From Aliirhizobium smilacinae (GTDB taxonomy: Bacteria; Pseudomonadota; Alphaproteobacteria; Rhizobiales; Rhizobiaceae), in contig NZ_VDMN01000005.1 in assembly GCF_006335145.1 (NCBI RefSeq), positions 186,001-250,000 on the forward strand: 64,000 nucleotides of DNA, written 5' to 3'. The notes beneath the pieces are model-generated. The model saw only the letters and a list, made by a program, of their open reading frames with translations, was not told the DNA's origin and did no database searches. Position numbers and translations under genes: made by a program. Positions 1 to 8,024 of this stretch are shown in pieces; position 1 is the stretch's first letter, and each line of letters begins with the position of its first letter.

Positions 1-2
1 CG

Positions 3-146
3 TTCCTGCACGTCGCGGTCGATGATATCGGCATTATCATTGCCCGTGCTGTGGGTGATGCGGTCTATGCTTCGGGGGAGACCGTCTGGCTTTCCTATGC
101 ACCCGAGATGGTGCATCGTTTCGACAAAGCCGGAAAACGGCTTTGA
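3..146 (+). CDS. ABC transporter ATP-binding protein, C-terminal fragment (cut by window edge)
   Basis: An open frame enters from the left edge and stops at TGA 144-146, giving about 47 residues. Reading from base 3 it starts FLHVAVDD and ends DKAGKRL. The alternating small beta-strand pattern, with GDAVYASGETVWLSY followed by a short polar tail, resembles the TOBE domain that closes PotA-, FutC- or sulfate-type importer ATPases. The catalytic part lies outside the window, so the substrate cannot be judged. It runs tail to tail with the minus-strand operon ending at 172. Confidence 0.6.
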   Translation, partial: FLHVAVDDIGIIIARAVGDAVYASGETVWLSYAPEMVHRFDKAGKRL

Positions 147-171
147 TCCAAGGCTTGCTTCTGCGCGCCAT

Positions 172-1509
172 TCAGGCGCGCAGGGCGGTTGCCGGGGACT
201 GACGGTAGGCAAGCAGTGCAGGTACTGCTGCGAGAACGGCGGCAAACCCAAGCAGGATCAGCGCCAGTCGTAGATCTTCGCGGGTAAACCCGACTGGCAG
301 GATAACGCCGCTTTTGGCGGTGAACACTTGCGAGCCGATATGGGCCGCACCGAGCCCAAGCAGAAAGCCGATGCCGACGCCAAGCGCGACCAGCACGAAG
401 AGTTCCAGCCAGACGATCAGGAAGACGGAGCCGCGTGGTGCGCCAAATGCCCGCAATGCGCCGATCTGCCGGCGCCTTTGTCCGACATGGATGACCGTGA
501 CCAGAACCAATGCCGCGGCGACAAGCCCTTGAGAGCCAGCGGCAACCGCGCTCAACACCATCTTGGCATCGCCGAGCGTGGCATAAAGCCCGGTCAGCAC
601 TTCACCTGGAAAGACACCGAGCGTGCTGCCGGTTCGATATTCCTGGCGCAGACGGTAGGCATCGGCGATCGTTTTCGGTTTGACGAGGATCGCTGGAAGA
701 CCGGGCGTGCCGGCGCCGAAGGTTTCGACGATCGGCGCATCGGGATCGACGCTGCCGTGGTGTTCTTCTTCGACATGCCTGGATGACGCCGCGCCGAGCG
801 CGAGGGCGTATTTGCGTCCTTGCGAGGCAGAGATCTGGGCGACAGGCTCGGCCTGACCTGCCTCGCCCTCATGATGCTCGCCTTCGTCGTGATGACCGTG
901 CTCCTCGCCCAGACCGTGGACATGCCACACAGCCTGTATCGGTACGAGAATGGCACGGTCCCACGGCGTGCCGGTCGGCTGCAGCTTGCCGACGACCTTG
1001 TAGGCGGGGCTTGCATGGGTGTTGCCACCGGTTTCTGCCGTTCCATGCATCGGCTTGATTTCGGCACCCAGCGGCAAGTTTACCGCAGCACCAAGGAGCG
1101 CTTCACCTTCCAGCGCGAACATCTTGCCTTCGGTGAACCCGCTCGTCGTGCTGCTGACAAGACTGGTCGTGGTGCCGACAATGGGGTAGCCGGCGAAGCT
1201 GTCGCCGAACCCGACCGGTGCGGCCCAGGCCACGCGCGGATCGGCTGCAAGCTTGGAAAGAACTGCACCATCGACCAGCGGCAGCGGCGCTGGCTGGAGG
1301 AAGATGGAGGAGAGGATCAGCTGGGTCTCGCTGCCGGCAGCACCGATGACGAGATCGAACTTGTCGGCGGCACGGGCGCTTCCAAGGCGCAGCGAGCGCT
1401 CCTGCAGCGTGACGGCAACGCCGAGCGCGGTCGCCAATGCCACCAACAGAATCACCACCGCACCGCCCAGCCACAGGCGACGCAGGTCCGCAAGGATGAA
1501 GCCGATCAT
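172..1509 (-). CDS. FtsX-type ABC transporter permease with histidine-rich periplasmic loop
   Basis: The 445-residue protein has the MacB/LolC/FtsX layout: one N-terminal membrane helix (about residues 15-35), a large periplasmic domain, and three C-terminal helices (about 325-345, 370-400, 415-440). The periplasmic part carries a His/Glu-rich stretch at about 196-213 (HVHG, EHGHH, EGEHHEGE) and a second cluster, HVEEEHH, near 245-251. Such loops usually bind Zn, Cu or Ni. Its start overlaps the ATPase stop in ATGA fashion, so the two are translationally coupled. With the exported protein encoded first it forms a three-gene unit. Family assignment is firm. A metal-related role is inference from the His clusters. 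Confidence 0.75.
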   Translation of the reverse strand: MIGFILADLRRLWLGGAVVILLVALATALGVAVTLQERSLRLGSARAADKFDLVIGAAGSETQLILSSIFLQPAPLPLVDGAVLSKLAADPRVAWAAPVGFGDSFAGYPIVGTTTSLVSSTTSGFTEGKMFALEGEALLGAAVNLPLGAEIKPMHGTAETGGNTHASPAYKVVGKLQPTGTPWDRAILVPIQAVWHVHGLGEEHGHHDEGEHHEGEAGQAEPVAQISASQGRKYALALGAASSRHVEEEHHGSVDPDAPIVETFGAGTPGLPAILVKPKTIADAYRLRQEYRTGSTLGVFPGEVLTGLYATLGDAKMVLSAVAAGSQGLVAAALVLVTVIHVGQRRRQIGALRAFGAPRGSVFLIVWLELFVLVALGVGIGFLLGLGAAHIGSQVFTAKSGVILPVGFTREDLRLALILLGFAAVLAAVPALLAYRQSPATALRA

Positions 1510-2195
1510 GCCGCGATCTCCTTGTGATCGGTATCGCCGGTGATACGGCCGCCCTTGAGCAACAGGCGGCGATCGAGGCGTTCGACGAGACGCTGGTCAT
1601 GGGTGGCGATGATCAGCGTCGAACCGGCATAGGACGCGACGGAAAGAAGAAGATCGCCGACGGCCGCGCCGCTTTCGAGATCGAGGCTGGCGGTCGGTTC
1701 GTCGGCGATGATCACGCCGGGTCTGCGCAGAATCGCGCGGGCAATCGCGACACGCTGCATCTCGCCCCGTGACATTGTTTCGACATGTTGCTCCGGGCGC
1801 TTGAGGCCGACGGTGTCGAGCAGCATATGGGCGCGTTTGATGACGTCGGCACTTGCGACGCGCGACAGGCGGGCGGGTAAAAGGATGTTGTCCAACGCCG
1901 AAAGGCCCGGAAAAAGATGAAAATCCTGCATGACAAGGCCGATATTGGCGGCCCGCCAGCGGTCGCGTCTGCCTTCTGAAAGATCGGCGAGGTTTTGTTC
2001 ACCCCAGACGACACGCCCGGTGCGGATGCGCTCCAGACCCGCGATGATATTGATGAGCGTGCTTTTGCCCGAACCGGAGCCGCCAGTCAGCGCGATCCGG
2101 CTGCCGGCAGCGATCGCGAGATTATCGATGGCGAGCACCGGTGTCGCCAGACCGGGGAAGGAGACGGCGAGACTTTCGATCTTGAGGGGGAGCAT
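1506..2195 (-). CDS. LolD/MacB-like ABC transporter ATPase
   Basis: This 229-residue nucleotide-binding subunit has Walker A GGSGSGKST (about residues 38-46), a Q-loop in VMQDFHLFP, the signature variant MSRGEMQR in place of LSGGQ, Walker B VIIADEPTASLD and an H-loop in IIATHD. Its length and the AIARAI context match the LolD/MacB/FtsE class, which powers mechanotransmission rather than classical import. It starts 3 bases after the exported protein's stop and overlaps the permease start. It should pair with the FtsX-type permease downstream. Confidence 0.85.
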   Translation of the reverse strand: MLPLKIESLAVSFPGLATPVLAIDNLAIAAGSRIALTGGSGSGKSTLINIIAGLERIRTGRVVWGEQNLADLSEGRRDRWRAANIGLVMQDFHLFPGLSALDNILLPARLSRVASADVIKRAHMLLDTVGLKRPEQHVETMSRGEMQRVAIARAILRRPGVIIADEPTASLDLESGAAVGDLLLSVASYAGSTLIIATHDQRLVERLDRRLLLKGGRITGDTDHKEIAA

Positions 2196-2198
2196 GTT

Positions 2199-2663
2199 TC
2201 AGACCGTCGCGTATTCTGCCTGGCGGATGCGCAGCAGGCTGACGAAACCGGTTTCCGGATCCGTCCATGAGCCCATTTCGAGCTTGCCGCGTACTTCGAT
2301 CGTCTGGCTGGGTTGGGTAAAGGTCTGCTTTTCGCCGAGATAAACAACGACGATATCGTCCGGCCAGTCGGCATCTGTGGAGCAGAAGGGGCAGATCGAC
2401 ATGGGGATTTCGGTGAGCACGAAGAACTGGGCTTCGGCTTTCAGTGGCGGCGCCATGAAACCGCGCATGGCGATGTCCTTGCCGTTCAGCTGTTTGACCT
2501 TTTCGGAAAATTCCAGTCCGAGAACACTGACCTTGCCGTACAGTTCGTCGAAGGTGATGTCGCTCTTTGCTTCGGCCCGGCTACCCGCTGCAATCAGGGG
2601 CACGCTGGCAATCAGGCCGAGGGTCTGGCGGCGGCTGAATGTCGCGCTGCGAAGCTTGTCCAT
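2199..2663 (-). CDS. Exported DUF3299-like protein linked to the FtsX-type ABC system
   Basis: The 154-residue protein starts at ATG 2663, which has AAGGAG seven bases upstream. An earlier in-frame start at 2696 lacks such a site. The N-terminus FSRRQTLG followed by a hydrophobic stretch looks like a Tat-type signal ending near AEA. The mature part contains a beta-rich domain with the motif CPFCS, and the region GFMAPPLKAEAQFFVLTE resembles DUF3299 proteins found beside MacB-like ABC genes. A periplasmic metal-handling partner is plausible because the permease is His-rich, but the function is not established. Confidence 0.6.
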   Translation of the reverse strand: MDKLRSATFSRRQTLGLIASVPLIAAGSRAEAKSDITFDELYGKVSVLGLEFSEKVKQLNGKDIAMRGFMAPPLKAEAQFFVLTEIPMSICPFCSTDADWPDDIVVVYLGEKQTFTQPSQTIEVRGKLEMGSWTDPETGFVSLLRIRQAEYATV

Positions 2664-2740
2664 CCCCGTTCTCCTTCTTCGAAAATACAGGTTCATCGTG
2701 ATACGTTAGGACTTGCGAGACAAGGCCCGAAAATCGGCAA

Positions 2741-2766
2741 GGGCACGCCGCGATAACGGCGTGCCC
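2741..2766 (-). terminator. Probable terminator of the alkaline phosphatase gene
   Basis: A perfect 10-bp inverted repeat, GGGCACGCCG and CGGCGTGCCC, encloses the six-base loop CGATAA. It lies 15 bases downstream of the phosphatase stop. On the minus strand the stem is followed by TTGCCGATTTTC, only a weak U-rich tail. Confidence 0.65.
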
Positions 2767-2781
2767 TCACGGTTTTATATC

Positions 2782-4536
2782 TTAGTTGGTCTGCTTTGCA
2801 CCGAGGGCGAAAGCTTCGGCCAGACCCTTGTAGACATCGCTCTGTTCCATGTAGCCACGGAAGCCTTCGGCACCGGGGCCTTCTGCCTGCAGAACGATAT
2901 CGTCGACAGCATGCACGCCGCTATCGGCGCTCTTGGGGATGATGCCGGTGACGAGAACTGCACCGGGAACGTCCTTGTACTGTTCGTTGGCGACGTATTC
3001 CTTCTTTTCGTTCTGGATTGACGGCGCAAACGGGCCATCGAGCTTCGGACGGAAGGTTTCGTAATGGTCCGGACCGTTATTGGCGTTCAGGAACAGGCGA
3101 CGCGAGACGTCGACCTTATCCGGATAACCGTCGCCGTCCTTGTCTTCATAGTTCGGGAAGCCGGCTTCGGCATAGGTGCCGACCTTTTCTCGCATTTCGG
3201 TGCCCGGCTTGTCGTCATCGACCGTGCCGATGATGGAGACGCCGTGGGTGTGGTCGCCGGTGACGACGATCAGCGTGCCGGGGTTCTTGGCAGCGAATTC
3301 GCGAGCAGCGCCGATGGCCTTGTCGAATTCGATCGTATCGACGACGGCGCGATCCCAGTCGAGCGGATGGGACATCTTGTCGACGTTCGCGGCTTCGACC
3401 ATCAGGAAGAAGCCTTCCGGGTTTTTCGACAGGTTGTCGAGCGCCACCTTGGTCATTTCGACGAGGCCGGGCTGTTCCGGGAACTTGGAAACGGTGCCCT
3501 TCTTGAGGAACTCGCGGTCGAGTGTGGTGTCCATGTTGCCGGTGTGGAATAGGCCGAGGATCTTGCCGGTATTGGTGCCGGCAGCCGTTGCCAGTTCGCT
3601 CTTGCTGGTTGCCAGCGTGTAACCGGCCTCCTTGAACAGGGCGATATAGTCCTTGTCATCCTTGCGCTTGGAACCGGCAGTTGCCTGCGGCAGGAAGTAG
3701 GCGGAACCGCCGCCGAGCAGGACGTCAGGCTTCACGTCGAACAGCATGCCGTTGATCTCGGCCTTGTCGCCGCGCTTGCGGGTATGGGCGACGACGGCAG
3801 CCGGCGTTGCATCCTGCAGTTCGGCAGTCGAGATGATGCCGATCGACTTCTTGGTCTGGCGACGCAGGGCTTCTGCGAGCGTCTCGACCTTCGGGTCGTC
3901 CAGCGAGGCAGGCGTACGATCGGCGTAGACGCCGATGGCGTTCACGGCGGTCTTGTGGCCGGTCATGTAGGCCGACATCGTGTTGGCGCTATCGGTGGCG
4001 ACGGCATCCGTAGCGGAGGTGCCGACGAAGGCAACCGGCGGCACGTCGTCCATGTTGAGACGGCCGTTGGCCTTACCTTCGGTCATGCCCTTGGACATGA
4101 TGCGGGCTGCCGTGCGATGAGCAACCGAAAGGCCGTCGGCGATCAGGAAGATGACGTTCTTGGCCTTTGCCTGTTCAGGCGTGCCGTAAACGTTCCAGGT
4201 CACGTTCTTGGTTTCGGAACCGGCCGAAACCTCGACCTTGTAGTCACCGGCCTTGGCGAGCGTGACGCCGCGCAGAATGACGGCCGAACCAAGGACCTTG
4301 TCCTTGTTCTTTTCCTCGGCGACGAACTCGACTTCCTTGCCGAGTGCTGCCTTGTAATCCTGGCCGTTGACGGTGATCTTGACGTCTTCAGGCTTTACGA
4401 CGGCACTGAACTCGGCTTTGAAATCGAATGGCGAGCCGGTCAGGATCGTCGCGCGATCAAGCGGATAAATTTCGGCAGCCTGAGCGGCGCCGGCAAGAAT
4501 GGTCGTAGCGACCAACGCGGAAAAAAGTGTGCGCAT
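2782..4536 (-). CDS. Exported alkaline phosphatase
   Basis: The 584-residue alkaline phosphatase superfamily enzyme hydrolyses phosphomonoesters in the periplasm. ATG 4536 is preferred because GAGGGG precedes it and it opens directly onto a signal peptide ending AQA-AE. Residues 21-118 form a beta-rich N-terminal extension. The catalytic domain then shows the metal motif IADG (132-135), the nucleophile region TDSANTMSAYMTG (Ser183), VEAANVDKMSH (380-390), VTGDHTHG (425-432) and PDHY (489-492). A DxDxDG calcium-type loop, DKDGDGYPD, sits near 465-473. A Pho box lies 50 bp upstream, so induction by phosphate starvation is expected. Confidence 0.9.
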   Translation of the reverse strand: MRTLFSALVATTILAGAAQAAEIYPLDRATILTGSPFDFKAEFSAVVKPEDVKITVNGQDYKAALGKEVEFVAEEKNKDKVLGSAVILRGVTLAKAGDYKVEVSAGSETKNVTWNVYGTPEQAKAKNVIFLIADGLSVAHRTAARIMSKGMTEGKANGRLNMDDVPPVAFVGTSATDAVATDSANTMSAYMTGHKTAVNAIGVYADRTPASLDDPKVETLAEALRRQTKKSIGIISTAELQDATPAAVVAHTRKRGDKAEINGMLFDVKPDVLLGGGSAYFLPQATAGSKRKDDKDYIALFKEAGYTLATSKSELATAAGTNTGKILGLFHTGNMDTTLDREFLKKGTVSKFPEQPGLVEMTKVALDNLSKNPEGFFLMVEAANVDKMSHPLDWDRAVVDTIEFDKAIGAAREFAAKNPGTLIVVTGDHTHGVSIIGTVDDDKPGTEMREKVGTYAEAGFPNYEDKDGDGYPDKVDVSRRLFLNANNGPDHYETFRPKLDGPFAPSIQNEKKEYVANEQYKDVPGAVLVTGIIPKSADSGVHAVDDIVLQAEGPGAEGFRGYMEQSDVYKGLAEAFALGAKQTN

Positions 4537-4585
4537 ATTCCCCTCACGGACATGTGAAAACCACAACCCCTCCTAGTCCCGCGAT

Positions 4586-4603
4586 ATGACATTTGAATGA
4601 CTT
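4586..4603 (-). promoter_or_regulatory. Candidate Pho box upstream of alkaline phosphatase
   Basis: On the minus strand two direct 7-mers, AAGTCAT and ATGTCAT, are separated by TCAA. This gives the 11-bp period of PhoB sites (consensus CTGTCAT, four bases, CTGTCAT), with 5/7 and 6/7 matches. It sits about 50 bp before the phosphatase ATG. No convincing -10 was seen beside it. Confidence 0.65.
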
Positions 4604-4758
4604 GTGGGCCTTAATGCAACTTGCGCCCGGTACCCGGCAAATGTGGGTGAGTAAAAACCTGTGGGCTTTTCTCCAGATTTTGGCTGCGCGGCTTGCCGCG
4701 CCATGGGCTCCTATCCTAGCCATCAGGTCTTCGCTTCAAAGCCGATTGGGAGACACGC

Positions 4759-5628
4759 ATGGTCGATGGTACCGAAATCTACGCGATGCCCGGCACGTGT
4801 TTTTTCGATCTGGTTCCGTCCGTGGGCGGCGAACCCTATCGCATATTCCTCTATGTTCCGGCCGGGGAGCCGCCTGCAGGCGGCTGGCCCCTTCTGGTAA
4901 CGACGGACGGCAATGCGACCTTTCCTTTTGCCGTCTCCAGCCTTGTCACGCAGGCGCCCTATCCGGCTGCGACGAATGTCGGCTGGGGTGTTGTCGCAGC
5001 GATCGGTTATCCGTCCGGCGAGCCCTATAATCCACTTCGCCGGGCCTGGGATCTCGGGCCGCCGCCGGTAAAGTCCTATCCGCCGTATTTTGAGGGCGGC
5101 CCTCCGGTTTTGATCGGCGGAACCGGCGAGCTGCTCGACTTCATCGAGAACGAAGTGATTCCCAAAATTGCCGGCATGGTTCGGCTCGATCCGGCGCGGC
5201 GATCGCTTTTTGGTCACTCGTTCGGAGGCCTCTTTACACTTTTCGCTCTTTTCGAACGGCCGGGTCTGTTCGCCAGCTGGATTGCCGCTAGCCCGACCAT
5301 CTACTGGGAGGGGAGCGAGATCCTCAACAACGAAGCGCGGCGTCAGGCTGCACCGGGCAATACACCGTTTCTGCATCTGTCGGCGGGTGAGTACGAGGGG
5401 GATGAGCTGGCACCGTTCCAGTACCGGAACGAGGATGCAGCGGCCCGCCTTGAAAAAAGGAAAACGGAAAGAACTGTTGCACTGGCAACGGAGATGGCGG
5501 AGCGCCTGAACGGCTCAGCGGACGGAATCCGCACGGAATTTGAGGTTTTTGCCGGGGAAACGCATATGTCCGTGCTTGGACCGGCCGTCAACCGTGCAGT
5601 CGGCATCGCGTTTGCGATCCACCAATGA
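4759..5628 (+). CDS. IroE/Fes-like esterase, probable siderophore hydrolase
   Basis: This 289-residue alpha/beta-hydrolase of the putative esterase family (PF00756 type) has the nucleophile elbow GHSFGG, an oxyanion-region segment WPLLVTTDGN and a C-terminal catalytic His in AGETHMS. No signal peptide is visible, so it should be cytoplasmic. GGGAG precedes the ATG. It lies directly upstream of a siderophore receptor and Fhu-like importer. The likely task is cleavage of an imported ferric siderophore to release iron, as Fes and IroE do. The exact substrate is unknown, and other ester substrates are possible. Confidence 0.75.
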   Translation: MVDGTEIYAMPGTCFFDLVPSVGGEPYRIFLYVPAGEPPAGGWPLLVTTDGNATFPFAVSSLVTQAPYPAATNVGWGVVAAIGYPSGEPYNPLRRAWDLGPPPVKSYPPYFEGGPPVLIGGTGELLDFIENEVIPKIAGMVRLDPARRSLFGHSFGGLFTLFALFERPGLFASWIAASPTIYWEGSEILNNEARRQAAPGNTPFLHLSAGEYEGDELAPFQYRNEDAAARLEKRKTERTVALATEMAERLNGSADGIRTEFEVFAGETHMSVLGPAVNRAVGIAFAIHQ

Positions 5629-5701
5629 TCATCATTCTCGGCCACCATCGGGCTTATGCTCTGCCATATCAGTGACATATTTACGCCGCCTTCGCGAAAG
5701 A

Positions 5702-5716
5702 TGATTTAATTTATCA
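5702..5716. promoter_or_regulatory. IRO-box-like iron-responsive operator
   Basis: TGATTTAATTTATCA fits TGA-N9-TCA, the motif bound by RirA in rhizobia, and is nearly palindromic and AT-rich. It lies 142 bp upstream of the receptor ATG and 74 bp after the esterase stop. A Fur/Mur-type reading of the same palindrome is also possible. Confidence 0.6.
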
Positions 5717-5727
5717 TATTTTGTTGA

Positions 5728-5793
5728 TCGCGAGAAATCGAACTCTTATTGGTGCTGCCGGTGAGCTATGTCGCCCGGCGACATTTCTCGCGA
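5728..5793 (+). promoter_or_regulatory. Nested inverted repeats in the receptor leader
   Basis: An 11-bp perfect inverted repeat (TCGCGAGAAAT at 5728-5738, ATTTCTCGCGA at 5783-5793) encloses and slightly overlaps a 17-bp palindrome (ATGTCGCC-C-GGCGACAT, 5768-5784). The two stems share bases 5783-5784, so they could be competing RNA folds in the 5' leader or stacked operators. The function is unknown. Confidence 0.4.
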
Positions 5794-5858
5794 CCCTTAC
5801 CGTCGTGGCCTTTTCGGGTCACTCAATTCACTCTGCCGCTTGTCAAAAGGATCGGGCA

Positions 5859-7976
5859 ATGACGCTCTCTACCTACCAGTTCCCTGCGCGCCGTCGCCTT
5901 CTCGGCTCCTCAATGCTCGTCGGCGTGATGACTACTGCGTTCATCCCGATGACGGCTTTTTCGCAGGATGCGACTGGTGATGCGACGCAACTTGCACCCA
6001 TCGTTCTCCAAGGCGGCGCCCAGACGATCAGCGAAGATAACGACACGATCGTGCCCAAGCGCACCGTTTCAGCCACAAAGACCGATACGCCGCTGGTTGA
6101 GACACCGCGCTCCATTTCTGTGGTGACCCGCGAGGAAATGGAGCAGCGCGCTGTCACTGACATGATCCAAGCGGCCCGCTACAGTTCCGGTGTCACGACC
6201 GGCGCCTTCGGCTACGATCCGCGTTTTGACCAGATCTACATCCGCGGCATCGAAACCACGACCACCGGAGACTTTCGCGACGGTCTGCGACAGCCGATCA
6301 TGACCTACGGCTCATTCGCCACCGAAGTTTATACGCTGGATCGCATCGAGATCCTGAAGGGGCCGGTCTCGGTGATGTATGGTGCGGCGAGCGCTGCGGG
6401 TATCGTCAACCGCATCTCCAAGCTGCCGTTGGAAGAAGAACATCACGAAGTCGAATTGCAATACGGCACCATTGGCCGCAAGCAAGCGGCCTTCGACTTT
6501 GGTGGGCCGATTAACGACGAACTGTTCTATCGCGTAGTCGGACTCGTCCGCGAGGGTGAAGGCAGCTACGACATTCCCGATGATCGATATCTCCTGCAGC
6601 CATCCTTCACCTGGAAGCCAAGCGACGATACGACCTTAACCGTCTACGGTCTGGCACAAAAAGGCGAGACTGGCGCAAGCGCCTGGAGCTATCTGCAGGG
6701 GAAGGATGTCTTCCTTTATACCGATCCGGACTTCAACAGTCAGAAGGTGGAGCAATATCAGCTCGGTTATCAGCTCGAGCACAAGTTCGATAACGGCCTG
6801 ACCTTCCGCCAGAATGCCCGCATCGGCGATGTAGACTTAAAGGCGCATTATCTTGATCGCGTCAACGTCAATACGGATGGCACTTGGCCGACGACTTCGG
6901 TGACGGATGACATGCGCACCTATCAAATAGACAACCAGCTCGAAAGCAAGTTCGATACCGGCAGCTTTTCACACACGCTACTCACCGGCCTTGACTACAC
7001 CGGGGTCACGTCGGACTTCGCCATGGGCGGCGCCAGCGTAGCGCCTGGCACTCCTGGCTCGGACGTCACAATTCCGGACCTCAACTATTTCACTGGTAGC
7101 GACCTCAACCAGACTGGCATCTATGCCCAGGACCAGATCGAATTCGGCAATTGGCGTGCTGTAGCGGGTCTTCGTTATGACTGGGCGCATCAGGAGTCCA
7201 CTGTGAAGGGTGCCGGCGGCTCGACCAGCGAGAAAGATGACGGCGTCCTCTCCGGCCAGGTGGGGCTGCTTTACCTCTTTGACAACGGCCTTGCGCCCTA
7301 TGTTAGCTACGGCACGTCTTTCGTCCCCTCTACGGCGCTTGCAGCCGATGGCTCCGTGCTCGACCCGACCAAGGGCCGCCAGATCGAAGTTGGTGTGAAG
7401 TACCAGCCCGAGGGCGAGAACTACTCTTTGAGCGGCGCTGTCTATCGGTTGGTCGAAACCGGTAAGCCTCAGTATGATATCCCGAGCTACCTGTTTTCCC
7501 ACAATTCCGGGGAAAACACATATACAGGCTTTGAGCTCGAAGGGCGCACCGAATTTGATAACGGCATCAGCCTGATTGCCGCCTACACCTATGCTCATGC
7601 CGAAGTCACAGAGAATATCGACGCATCATTGATTGGCAACGCGCCTTCGACTGTACCGCGTCACGTTGCGTCTCTATGGGTGAACTACGCTGTGCCAGAG
7701 GACACTGCATTGGCGGGCCTTAGCATCGGCGGCGGCATACGCGCGATGAGTGATTCCTTCACCAGCGACGCGAATACCGGCAAGAACGCCGGAGTAGCTT
7801 ATCTTGATGCCGCACTGTCTTACGACTTTGGTGCCACTACTCCAGACCTCAAGGGCCTGTCCCTTTCGGTCAGCGCTACCAATCTCGCTGACCGGCGCGA
7901 GCAGGTGTGCACGGACGGTTATTGCTATACCAGCCAAAGCCGCACTGTCCTGGGTTCGCTGAAGTATAAGTGGTAA
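5859..7976 (+). CDS. TonB-dependent siderophore receptor (FhuA/FoxA type)
   Basis: The ATG at 5859 follows AAAAGGA and opens onto a signal peptide (RRRLLGSSMLVG through AFSQ), giving 705 residues. The frame is open back to 5721, but that part covers the regulatory leader. A TonB-box-like stretch is at about residues 44-51 (TQLAPIVL). The plug domain follows, with TPRSISVVTRE, IYIRGI and GPVSVMYGAASAAGIVN. The remainder forms the 22-strand barrel and ends in an aromatic residue, LGSLKYKW, as outer-membrane barrels do. It should import ferric hydroxamate-type siderophore and feed the FhuCDB-like importer encoded downstream. Confidence 0.9.
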   Translation: MTLSTYQFPARRRLLGSSMLVGVMTTAFIPMTAFSQDATGDATQLAPIVLQGGAQTISEDNDTIVPKRTVSATKTDTPLVETPRSISVVTREEMEQRAVTDMIQAARYSSGVTTGAFGYDPRFDQIYIRGIETTTTGDFRDGLRQPIMTYGSFATEVYTLDRIEILKGPVSVMYGAASAAGIVNRISKLPLEEEHHEVELQYGTIGRKQAAFDFGGPINDELFYRVVGLVREGEGSYDIPDDRYLLQPSFTWKPSDDTTLTVYGLAQKGETGASAWSYLQGKDVFLYTDPDFNSQKVEQYQLGYQLEHKFDNGLTFRQNARIGDVDLKAHYLDRVNVNTDGTWPTTSVTDDMRTYQIDNQLESKFDTGSFSHTLLTGLDYTGVTSDFAMGGASVAPGTPGSDVTIPDLNYFTGSDLNQTGIYAQDQIEFGNWRAVAGLRYDWAHQESTVKGAGGSTSEKDDGVLSGQVGLLYLFDNGLAPYVSYGTSFVPSTALAADGSVLDPTKGRQIEVGVKYQPEGENYSLSGAVYRLVETGKPQYDIPSYLFSHNSGENTYTGFELEGRTEFDNGISLIAAYTYAHAEVTENIDASLIGNAPSTVPRHVASLWVNYAVPEDTALAGLSIGGGIRAMSDSFTSDANTGKNAGVAYLDAALSYDFGATTPDLKGLSLSVSATNLADRREQVCTDGYCYTSQSRTVLGSLKYKW

Positions 7977-8024
7977 AACCGGCAGCCGCACATTGTATGT
8001 TCTCCTCGACATAAGACGGGCGGC

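Noticed and set aside
5721..5858. 46-residue N-terminal extension of the siderophore receptor frame
   Set aside because: It covers the leader with inverted repeats. The signal peptide and ribosome site place the start at 5859.
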